This document shows positions 1 through 5,581 of a DNA stretch of 7,326 nt, piece by piece. Both the position numbers and the translations under genes were made by a program. This stretch comes from Fusobacterium sp. Its GTDB lineage: Bacteria; Fusobacteriota; Fusobacteriia; Fusobacteriales; Fusobacteriaceae. Below the pieces are notes generated by a model. The model searched no databases, was not told the DNA's origin, and saw only the letters and a list, made by a program, of their open reading frames with translations. How positions within the stretch are numbered: the first letter of the stretch is position 1; each line of letters opens with the position of its first letter. The stretch lies in contig DXSD01000093.1 in the NCBI GenBank assembly GCA_019410665.1, positions 1 to 7,326 of the forward strand, read 5' to 3'.

Positions 1-33
1 GCGATTGGAAGTAAAAGTTTTCTCCTTTTCTAT

Positions 34-906
34 TTAATAAACTAAATTTTTATTTTTGCCCACTTTAATCATTATAAGAGAAAAAATAATCATTAAAAAA
101 CTAACTACATGTGGAGCTCTAAAACCAAGTAACATAAGATCTTCAGCTCTAAAGAAACTCACAAAGATTCTAATCAGACTATATATTATAATATAATTCC
201 ACCATAGATAACCAGGAGCTCTGTCCTCTTTTTTTCTCAAATAGAAAAATATAAATACAAAACCTATAAAATTCAATACTAATTCATATAGCATAGCAGG
301 GTGTAGTGGAATATTTGGGAACTCTGTTCCAGCAGGAGATGAGTTAGGAAATACAATTCCCCAAGGAACCAGAGCTTTATATTTTAATTTTTCAAATAGA
401 TCTAAAGTAAGAAAATTGTTATACCAACTATAAAAATCTGGTTTTAAGGAAAAAATGACTTTCCAAGGAGTAAAAGTTGGAACTCCATGAATTTCTCCAT
501 TCATAAAATTACCAAATCTTCCAAGAGCCTGTCCTAGTAAAAGTGGAGCAGCTGCAAAGTCGCCCAATATTAAGGGGTTTAATTTTTTTATATAGCCATA
601 GATAAAAGTTCCAATGATTCCTCCAATAATTCCCCCATGTATAGCCATACCACCATGCCAAGTTGCTAGAATTTCTAAAGGATATTGAGAATAATAATCC
701 CAATTAAAAAATACATAGTATAATCTTCCTCCTAAAAGGCCAGATAACATAGCAACAAAAGCATAATTTTCAATAATTTTAGAATCATAGCCTCTCTCTT
801 TAGCCATATATTTAGCTATTTCAATTCCCAAAAAGAAAGAGATGGCATACATTAAGCCATAAAATCTTATTTCAAATCCTCCAATAGAAAAAAGTGTTGG
901 ATGCAT
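34..906 (-). CDS. lgt: Prolipoprotein diacylglyceryl transferase (Lgt)
   Basis: Lgt is an integral membrane enzyme that transfers diacylglycerol from phosphatidylglycerol to the lipobox cysteine of prelipoproteins, the first step of lipoprotein maturation. The 290-residue protein has the usual family length and is mostly hydrophobic helices. It carries the Lgt signature GRFGNFMNGEIHG at residues 129-141. Residues H90 (in WHGGMAIHGG), R130, N133, G141 and R253 (in FFRAED) appear to match E. coli H103, R143, N146, G154 and R239, which are known to matter for function. The motif HPAMLYE at 202-208 is also typical. The ATG is preceded by AGAGGTG five bases upstream (912-918), and an extended -10 promoter lies about 43 bp upstream. 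It is transcribed divergently from the flavodiiron gene. No terminator is visible in the 33 bases after the stop codon, so a downstream gene may be co-transcribed. Confidence 0.97.
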   Translation of the reverse strand: MHPTLFSIGGFEIRFYGLMYAISFFLGIEIAKYMAKERGYDSKIIENYAFVAMLSGLLGGRLYYVFFNWDYYSQYPLEILATWHGGMAIHGGIIGGIIGTFIYGYIKKLNPLILGDFAAAPLLLGQALGRFGNFMNGEIHGVPTFTPWKVIFSLKPDFYSWYNNFLTLDLFEKLKYKALVPWGIVFPNSSPAGTEFPNIPLHPAMLYELVLNFIGFVFIFFYLRKKEDRAPGYLWWNYIIIYSLIRIFVSFFRAEDLMLLGFRAPHVVSFLMIIFSLIMIKVGKNKNLVY

Positions 907-924
907 AAAATCACCTCTAAAAAT

Positions 925-999
925 ATTTACTGTAAATTAACTGATATAATTATAGCATAAATATAAAAAATATAGAAAAAATTTATTAACTGTAGTTAA
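925..999. promoter_or_regulatory. Two small dyads in the divergent lgt/fprA promoter region (possible operators)
   Basis: Two inverted repeats sit between the divergent genes: ATTTAC-T-GTAAAT at 925-937 and TTAACT-GT-AGTTAA at 986-999. Both contain ACTGTA, at 929-934 and 989-994, exactly 60 bp apart. The first lies just downstream of the inferred lgt start site. The second lies upstream of the fprA -35 and beyond the lgt -35. Such placement would suit a regulator acting on both promoters, but I do not recognise the motif, and short dyads arise by chance in AT-rich DNA. Confidence 0.25.
949..957 (-). promoter_or_regulatory. Probable lgt promoter (extended -10)
   Basis: Read on the minus strand, TGC precedes a perfect TATAAT (949-954), giving an extended -10 element. 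The hexamer at -35 spacing (972-977, TTCTAT) is poor, which extended -10 promoters tolerate. Transcription would start near 942, leaving a leader of about 36 bases before the lgt ATG. Confidence 0.55.
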
Positions 1000-1016
1000 A
1001 TTATATTAAAAAAAGT

Positions 1017-1045
1017 TTGAAAAAATTTGATAATTCTATTATAAT
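1017..1045 (+). promoter_or_regulatory. Promoter of the fprA-tRNA unit
   Basis: TTGAAA (1017-1022) is followed after exactly 17 bases by a perfect TATAAT (1040-1045), a near-consensus housekeeping sigma promoter. Transcription would start near 1052, giving a leader of about 100 bases before the flavodiiron ATG. I see no stable structure in that leader. Confidence 0.75.
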
Positions 1046-1152
1046 ATATGTGGAGTATTAAATTTGAATGTATAGATTAAATTATGTATTGAAATAAAAA
1101 TGAAATGTATGGAAGTGTTAAAAAAAATTTTAAATAAAATTAGGAGGGAAAA

Positions 1153-2364
1153 ATGTATTTTTGTACACAGATTACAAATAATGTAACATGGATTGGAGTT
1201 AATGACAGAAAAACTGAGAGATTTGAAAATTATATGCCACTACCTTATGGAGTAACTTATAACTCATATTTTATTGATGATGAAAAAACTTGTGTAATTG
1301 ATGCTGTTGAGATTGGAAGTGCTTCTACATTTTTAGATAAAATAGTAGAGTGTTTATCTGGAAGAACTTTAGATTACATAATAGTTAACCACGTAGAGCC
1401 AGATCATTCAAGTGGATTAAAAGAAGTTATTAGATTATTTCCTAATGTTAAAATAGTTGGAAATGCTAAAACTTTAGGGATGTTACAAGCTTTTTCTCCA
1501 GAGTTTCCTGTTGAGAATTTTGTAACTATAAAAGAGGGAGATATTTTAGAGTTAGGAACACATAAATTAACATTTGCTATGATGCCAATGGTACACTGGC
1601 CAGAATCAATGGTAACTTATGATATAACAGATAAAATCCTATTTTCTAATGATGCCTTTGGAAGTTTTGGTGCATTAGATGGAGGAATTTTTGATGATCA
1701 AGTAAACTTTGAGTTTTATCAAAGTGAAATGAGAAGATACTATTCTAACATAGTTGGAAAATATGGTCCTCAAGTTTTAAATGCTATTAAAAAATTAGGA
1801 GGATTAGAGATAAAATTTATATGTCCTTCTCATGGATTAATTTGGAGAAAAGATATTGCTAAAGTAATTTCATTATATGAAACTTGGGCAAAATTAGAGC
1901 CAGAAACTGAAGGTGTGGTTATAGTATATGGAAGTATGTATGGAAATACTGCTAAAATGGCTGAGATAATTGGAAGAAAATTAAACTGTTGTGGAATAAA
2001 AGAAGTTAAGATATATGACGCTTCTAAAACAGATTTAAGCTTTATAGTAAGTGAAATTTGGAAATATAAAGGATTAATTTTAGGTTCTTGTGCACACAAT
2101 AACTCTGTTTATCCAAAGGTACAACCTCTATTACATAAATTAGAAAACTATGGATTAAAAAATAGATATGTTGGAATTTTTGGAAGCATGATGTGGAGCG
2201 GTGGAGGAGTTAGAGGAATACAAGCTTTTGCTGATGCTTTAAAAGGAATTGAAGTAGTAGGAGAAGCAGTAGAAGTAAAAGGAGCTCCTAAAGCAGAGGA
2301 TATTACAAAATTAGAAGCTATAGCTGAAGAGATGGCAGCAAAATTAATAGCTGAAAGAGTTTAA
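1153..2364 (+). CDS. fprA: FprA-type flavodiiron protein (class A)
   Basis: Flavodiiron proteins are cytoplasmic enzymes that reduce O2 to water and/or NO to N2O in anaerobes, taking electrons from rubredoxin or a similar carrier. The 403-residue length and two-domain layout are those of class A. The N-terminal metallo-beta-lactamase-like domain (about 1-250) has the HVEPDH motif. All six expected diiron ligands are present: H80, E82, D84, H148 (MVHWPESM), D167 (SNDAFG) and H227 (CPSHGLIW). The C-terminal flavodoxin domain (about 253-400) has the FMN phosphate loop YGSMYGNTAKMAE and the loop GSMMWSGGG. No rubredoxin domain or NADH reductase domain is fused, so a separate donor is needed. An AGGAGGG Shine-Dalgarno lies just upstream of the ATG. 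The gene has its own promoter, and a tRNA gene follows six bases after the stop codon. O2 versus NO preference cannot be read from the sequence. Confidence 0.96.
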   Translation: MYFCTQITNNVTWIGVNDRKTERFENYMPLPYGVTYNSYFIDDEKTCVIDAVEIGSASTFLDKIVECLSGRTLDYIIVNHVEPDHSSGLKEVIRLFPNVKIVGNAKTLGMLQAFSPEFPVENFVTIKEGDILELGTHKLTFAMMPMVHWPESMVTYDITDKILFSNDAFGSFGALDGGIFDDQVNFEFYQSEMRRYYSNIVGKYGPQVLNAIKKLGGLEIKFICPSHGLIWRKDIAKVISLYETWAKLEPETEGVVIVYGSMYGNTAKMAEIIGRKLNCCGIKEVKIYDASKTDLSFIVSEIWKYKGLILGSCAHNNSVYPKVQPLLHKLENYGLKNRYVGIFGSMMWSGGGVRGIQAFADALKGIEVVGEAVEVKGAPKAEDITKLEAIAEEMAAKLIAERV

Positions 2365-2370
2365 ATAATA

Positions 2371-2447
2371 GCTCCCATAGCTTAGCTGGATAGAGCATCT
2401 GACTTCGGATCAGAGGGTCGAGAGTTCAAATCTTTCTGGGAGCGCCA
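2371..2447 (+). tRNA. tRNA-Arg (anticodon UCG)
   Basis: A full cloverleaf folds. The acceptor stem GCTCCCA pairs with TGGGAGC. The D-stem is GCTT/GAGC with GG in the loop. The anticodon stem TCTGA/TCAGA encloses the loop CTTCGGA. The T-stem GAGAG/CTTTC, with one G-U pair, encloses TTCAAAT. The discriminator is G and CCA is encoded (2445-2447). The anticodon at 34-36 is TCG, which reads CGA and perhaps other CGN arginine codons. The gene starts six bases after the fprA stop with no obvious promoter in between, so it is probably cut out of the fprA transcript. A hairpin terminator follows 11 bases after the CCA. Confidence 0.96.
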
Positions 2448-2458
2448 AGAAAATATAT

Positions 2459-2488
2459 AGAGAGGATATTTAATGTATCCTCTTTTTT
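2459..2488 (+). terminator. Intrinsic terminator of the fprA-tRNA-Arg unit
   Basis: AGAGGATA (2461-2468) and TATCCTCT (2476-2483) form a perfect 8 bp stem with a 7-base loop, running directly into a T-tract (2483-2488). The first ATG of the open frame downstream, at 2473, lies inside this loop, which argues against its use as a start codon. Confidence 0.8.
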
Positions 2489-2508
2489 ACAAAAATAAAT
2501 TTGTTGTT

Positions 2509-2513
2509 GGAGG
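2509..2513 (+). promoter_or_regulatory. Ribosome binding site fixing the yehS start
   Basis: GGAGG lies four bases before the ATG at 2518. The in-frame ATG at 2473 has no comparable site and falls in the loop of the preceding terminator. This supports a 158-residue product over a 173-residue one. Confidence 0.8.
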
Positions 2514-2517
2514 ACAA

Positions 2518-2994
2518 ATGCTAAATAATGATATATTGAGAAGAGTTAGGTATGCTCTTAATATAAAAGATAGAACTATGTTAGAGATTTTTAAATATGG
2601 TGAGAATCCTATTTCTCATGAGGAACTTATTAATCTTTTAAAAAGAGAGGGAGAAGAGGATTTTTTAAAGTGTAGTAACAGAGTTTTAGAGGCTTTCTTA
2701 GATGGATTAATTATTTTAAAAAGAGGAAAGCAGGAACCTAAGGATGGGAAAGTATATGAACCAGTAAAAATAACAAAAAATAATATAAATAATATTATTT
2801 TAAAAAAGTTAAAAATAGCTCTTGCTTTTAAAAGTGAAGAGATGTTAGAGATATTTAAATTAGCTGGATTAGAACTTTCATCATCTGAGTTAAGTGCAGT
2901 TTTTAGAAAAGAGGACCACAAAAACTATAGAGAGTGTGGAGATAAGTATATTAGAAATTTTTTAAAAGGATTAACAATTTATTATAGAGGGTAG
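2518..2994 (+). CDS. yehS: YehS/DUF1456 family protein
   Basis: This is a small soluble protein of the DUF1456 family (E. coli YehS, about 156 residues), whose biochemical function is not established to my knowledge. With the ATG at 2518 it has 158 residues, close to the family length. It consists of two ungapped 68-residue copies, 3-70 and 91-158. They share NN-x-IL, a basic-hydrophobic-AL run, MLEIFK (21-26 and 109-114), a conserved Cys (C52, C140), FL-x-GL (60-64 and 148-152) and RG at the end. The second copy has the family block DHKNYRECGDKYIRNFL. The linker between them is charged. No catalytic motif or membrane segment is seen. A 67-residue membrane protein gene begins eight bases after its stop. 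I find no clear promoter between the preceding terminator and this gene, so expression may rely on readthrough or a promoter I do not recognise. Confidence 0.88.
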   Translation: MLNNDILRRVRYALNIKDRTMLEIFKYGENPISHEELINLLKREGEEDFLKCSNRVLEAFLDGLIILKRGKQEPKDGKVYEPVKITKNNINNIILKKLKIALAFKSEEMLEIFKLAGLELSSSELSAVFRKEDHKNYRECGDKYIRNFLKGLTIYYRG

Positions 2995-3002
2995 GGAGAA
3001 AA

Positions 3003-3206
3003 ATGGCAAAAACTTTAATTTTTAACATATTGTTAGTGATAACCTTTGAGGTTTTTATGTTTTTAAATGGTCAAAAAAAATATAGAGGTTATGTAACATT
3101 AAAACACTATGTTTTAACATTGAAGATGCCTATATATCAGAAAGTATTGATGTTAAAAATCTTTATTGTAATGTTTATAACTGTTATTTTTCAATCTATA
3201 CTTTAA
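3003..3206 (+). CDS. Small two-helix membrane protein, function unknown
   Basis: I do not recognise this 67-residue protein. Two hydrophobic segments (about 4-22 and 48-66) flank a basic central loop with K25, K26, R28, K34, K41 and K47. By the positive-inside rule this suggests a hairpin with the loop in the cytoplasm and both ends outside. There is no lipobox, signal peptidase site or cysteine. The gene is probably real: AGGGAG (2993-2998) overlaps the yehS stop and sits at good spacing from the ATG, the gap to yehS is eight bases, and a hairpin terminator follows nine bases after its stop. It is probably translated from the yehS transcript. It could be a small membrane regulator, a toxin-like hydrophobic peptide or an anchor for YehS, but the sequence does not decide between these. 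Confidence 0.7.
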   Translation: MAKTLIFNILLVITFEVFMFLNGQKKYRGYVTLKHYVLTLKMPIYQKVLMLKIFIVMFITVIFQSIL

Positions 3207-3215
3207 AAATAAAGC

Positions 3216-3242
3216 ATGGCTCATGAGAATGAGTCATTTTTT
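3216..3242 (+). terminator. Intrinsic terminator after the yehS unit
   Basis: ATGGCTCAT (3216-3224) pairs with ATGAGTCAT (3229-3237) in a 9 bp stem containing one G-U pair, with a GAGA tetraloop. A run of T follows (3237-3242). Confidence 0.82.
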
Positions 3243-3293
3243 ATAATTATATGTAAAATCCTTGTTCAAAGAATGTAAAAAATAAAAAATAAC

Positions 3294-3322
3294 TTGAAAT
3301 TTTATACTTTATTGGTTAAAAT
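3294..3322 (+). promoter_or_regulatory. Promoter of the [FeFe] hydrogenase gene
   Basis: TTGAAA (3294-3299) is followed after 17 bases by TAAAAT (3317-3322). The inferred start is near 3329, leaving a leader of about 80 bases before the ATG. This is the only good promoter match between the preceding terminator and the hydrogenase gene. Confidence 0.6.
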
Positions 3323-3342
3323 AATAAGTACTATAGGCGACA

Positions 3343-3378
3343 AAGTAAAGTTATATTTTATATTGTTAAGTAAAGTTA
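3343..3378 (+). repeat. 11 bp direct repeat in the hydrogenase leader
   Basis: AAGTAAAGTTA occurs at 3343-3353 and again at 3368-3378, a period of 25 bp, between the inferred transcription start and the Shine-Dalgarno AGGAGG (3401-3406). The copies could be sites for a DNA- or RNA-binding regulator. The half-site TTGTTAA at 3363-3369 resembles one arm of a Rex (NADH-sensing repressor) operator, but the matching second arm is absent. Confidence 0.4.
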
Positions 3379-3410
3379 AATTTAAATTTAAAAGATAATT
3401 AGGAGGACAG

Positions 3411-5339
3411 ATGTCAGATAAAGGATTTATTCTTCAAAGTTCATATGGTTCAGTTTTCTCAGTAGTAGAGGATTTAGAAGAGAAGATAGTAGAGCAAGAA
3501 AATGAAAAATTAGTAACAGTAGCAGGAAGGGTAAACAATCCAGGAACAATTGAGATTCCAGAGAATTGTACTTTAAGAGATGTTATTGGATTAGTTGGAG
3601 GAATAAAAAATAAAAAGAATTTTAAAGCTGCTCAATTTGGACTTCCATTTGGAGGTTTTTTAACAGCTAAGAGTCTAGATAAAGTAATAGACTTTTCTCT
3701 TTTCCCAGAAGGAGTAGATAAAAATATTATAATTTTATCTGAAGAGGACTGTATTATAACTTTTGCAAAATTCTATATAGAGTTTTTAATTGGTAAAGTA
3801 AAAAATAGTGAGTATGAACAATATTTCCAAGTTGAAAATGAGATAGAAAGAATTTGGAGAATATTAGATAGAATATCTAAAGGTAAAGCAACAATGAGAG
3901 ATGTATATTTACTAAGATATCTATCTGAAACTATCAAAACAAAATTAAATCAAAAACATAACCTAATATTAGAGAGTATAGAACAATTTTATGAAGAGAT
4001 AGAGGAGCATATAGAAGAGCATAGATGTCCAGCTGGAGAGTGTATCCATCTATTAAAGTTTAGAATTACAGAAAAATGTATAGGATGTACAGCTTGTGCA
4101 AGAGTTTGTCCTGTAAAATGTATAGATGGGAAGTTAAAAGAGAAGCATGAAATAGATACAGATAGATGTACTCACTGTGGACAATGTGTTGCAGCATGTC
4201 CAGTAGGAGCAATCTTTGAGGGAGATCATACTTTAAATCTATTAAGAGATTTAGCTACACCTAATAAAAAAGTTGTTGTTCAAATAGCCCCTGCTGTAAG
4301 AGTAGCAATAGGAGAAGCTTTTGGATTTGAGCCTGGAACTAACGTAGAGAAGAGATTAGTAGGAGCTCTTAAAAAGTTAGGAGTAAACTATGTATTTGAT
4401 ACTACTTGGGCAGCTGATATGACAATTATGGAAGAGGCAGCAGAGTTCCAAGAGAGATTGGAGAGATATTACAAAGGTGATGATACAGTAAAACTTCCAA
4501 TACTAACTTCATGTTGTCCAGCTTGGGTAAAATTTATCGAGCAAAACTATCCAGATATGATGGATGTACCATCTACAGCTAAATCGCCTATGGAGATATT
4601 CTCTACAATAGCAAAAGATATCTGGGCAAAAGAGCAAGGATTTAGAAGAGAAGAGATAGCTTCAGTTGCTATTATGCCTTGTCTTGCTAAAAAATATGAA
4701 GCAGCTAGACCAGAGTTCTCAAGAGGAGATAACTACGATACTGACTATGTAATCTCCACTAGAGAGTTAATTAAGATATTTAAAGAATCTGGAATAGATT
4801 TAAATGATGTTGAAGAGATGGAGTTTGATAATCCATTAGGACAATATTCAGGAGCAGGAATAATCTTCGGAAGAACAGGAGGAGTTATTGAAGCTGCTAC
4901 TAGAACAACTGTTGAGATGATTACAGGAACTCATTTAGATAACATAGAGTTTACTGAGTTAAGAGGTTGGGAAGGATTCAGAGTTGCTGAATTAACAATA
5001 GGACATATTGAGCTTAGAATTGGAGTTGCTCATGGATTAGAAGAGGCAGCAAAAATGCTAGATAAGATAAGAGCTGGAGAAGAGTTCTTCCACGCTATTG
5101 AGATAATGGCATGTAAAGGTGGATGTATCGGTGGTGGAGGACAACCAAAAGCACTGAAAAAACAAATCACTTTAGAGAAGAGAGCAGAGGGATTAAATAA
5201 TATAGATAGAGGATTAGAGATAAGAAGATCACATGAAAATCCATATGTAAAAGCTATGTATGATAAATACTTAGATTACCCATTAAGTCATAAAGCACAT
5301 GAGCTATTACATACTAAATATTTCCCAAAGATAAAATAG
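3411..5339 (+). CDS. hydA: [FeFe] hydrogenase with degenerate NuoF/HydB-like N-terminus
   Basis: This cytoplasmic enzyme should make (or oxidise) H2 at an H-cluster, probably with ferredoxin. Residues 1-210 resemble the C-terminal half of NuoF/HydB: an SLBB fold (35-70, VAGRVNNPGTIEIP) and a helical region (110-200), but without the SCGKCTPCR and SLCGLGQ cysteines that bind [4Fe-4S]. The upstream FMN/NADH domain is also absent. A two-cluster ferredoxin domain follows (C223, C226, C229, C233 and C253, C256, C259, C263). The H-domain has all three signatures: TSCCPAW (366-372, proton-relay C368, ligand C369), MPCLAKKYE (422-430, ligand C424) and EIMACKGGCIGGGGQP (564-579, ligands C568 and C572). 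The tail (about 595-640) is the usual small-subunit-like end. AGGAGG lies four bases before the ATG. The gene is monocistronic, and the maturases HydE, HydF and HydG are not in the window. Confidence 0.95.
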   Translation: MSDKGFILQSSYGSVFSVVEDLEEKIVEQENEKLVTVAGRVNNPGTIEIPENCTLRDVIGLVGGIKNKKNFKAAQFGLPFGGFLTAKSLDKVIDFSLFPEGVDKNIIILSEEDCIITFAKFYIEFLIGKVKNSEYEQYFQVENEIERIWRILDRISKGKATMRDVYLLRYLSETIKTKLNQKHNLILESIEQFYEEIEEHIEEHRCPAGECIHLLKFRITEKCIGCTACARVCPVKCIDGKLKEKHEIDTDRCTHCGQCVAACPVGAIFEGDHTLNLLRDLATPNKKVVVQIAPAVRVAIGEAFGFEPGTNVEKRLVGALKKLGVNYVFDTTWAADMTIMEEAAEFQERLERYYKGDDTVKLPILTSCCPAWVKFIEQNYPDMMDVPSTAKSPMEIFSTIAKDIWAKEQGFRREEIASVAIMPCLAKKYEAARPEFSRGDNYDTDYVISTRELIKIFKESGIDLNDVEEMEFDNPLGQYSGAGIIFGRTGGVIEAATRTTVEMITGTHLDNIEFTELRGWEGFRVAELTIGHIELRIGVAHGLEEAAKMLDKIRAGEEFFHAIEIMACKGGCIGGGGQPKALKKQITLEKRAEGLNNIDRGLEIRRSHENPYVKAMYDKYLDYPLSHKAHELLHTKYFPKIK

Positions 5340-5369
5340 TATAATTTTATAAATAGGTAATGTTTATAC

Positions 5370-5413
5370 TATGAGCTGTTGCAATTTAAGAATTTGCAAC
5401 AGCTCATATTTTT
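5370..5413 (+). terminator. Strong intrinsic terminator after hydA
   Basis: A perfect 15 bp stem (5370-5384 with 5394-5408, core GAGCTGTTGCAA) with a 9-base loop is followed by TTTTT (5409-5413). It separates the hydrogenase from the downstream transporter. Confidence 0.92.
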
Positions 5414-5485
5414 ATATAAAAATTAACAAATTAAAAATTATATAAAAAATATATACTAAATTAAACAAATGATTGATAAAAGTTA

Positions 5486-5514
5486 TTGACATATTTTAGT
5501 AAATAGTTTATCAT
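5486..5514 (+). promoter_or_regulatory. Promoter of the AGCS symporter gene
   Basis: A consensus -35 TTGACA (5486-5491) is followed after 17 bases by TATCAT (5509-5514), with more TATA-like sequence just after. The start would be near 5521, giving a leader of about 60 bases. A loose inverted repeat, TGATAAA (5474-5480) with TTTATCA (5507-5513), brackets the promoter and overlaps the -10; its meaning is unknown. Confidence 0.7.
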
Positions 5515-5568
5515 ATATAAGAATAAAATTTTATTTTAGAAAAATTAAAAATTTCAAAAAAAATTGTT

Positions 5569-5574
5569 AGGAGG
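5569..5574 (+). promoter_or_regulatory. Ribosome binding site fixing a GTG start for the symporter
   Basis: A perfect AGGAGG lies seven bases before GTG at 5582. A TTG at 5564 is in frame, but using it would put this AGGAGG inside the coding region and leave no site upstream, so GTG 5582 is the likely start. Confidence 0.85.
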
Positions 5575-5581
5575 AAAGATA

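Noticed and set aside
1..33. AAGGAG-like site on the minus strand just after the lgt stop (22-27), suggesting a downstream gene
   Set aside because: No ATG, GTG or TTG occurs at usable spacing within the remaining bases, so a gene cannot be supported from this window.
509..703. 64-codon open frame on the minus strand inside lgt
   Set aside because: It overlaps a clear Lgt protein in another frame, has no family resemblance, and is the expected shadow of the real gene.
1052..1152. Possible riboswitch in the fprA leader
   Set aside because: The leader is almost all A and T, with no stable helices or recognisable conserved core.
1830..2099. 89-codon minus-strand frame within fprA
   Set aside because: It lies opposite well-conserved flavodiiron sequence with no promoter or ribosome binding evidence; a shadow frame.
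2616..2921. 101-codon minus-strand frame opposite yehS
   Set aside because: The plus-strand YehS family match explains this stretch; the antisense frame is low complexity (Ser/Phe/Ile-rich) and typical of a shadow.
3363..3380. Possible Rex operator upstream of hydA
   Set aside because: Only the left arm TTGTTAA matches; the expected TTAACAA arm is absent, so it is not called as a Rex site.
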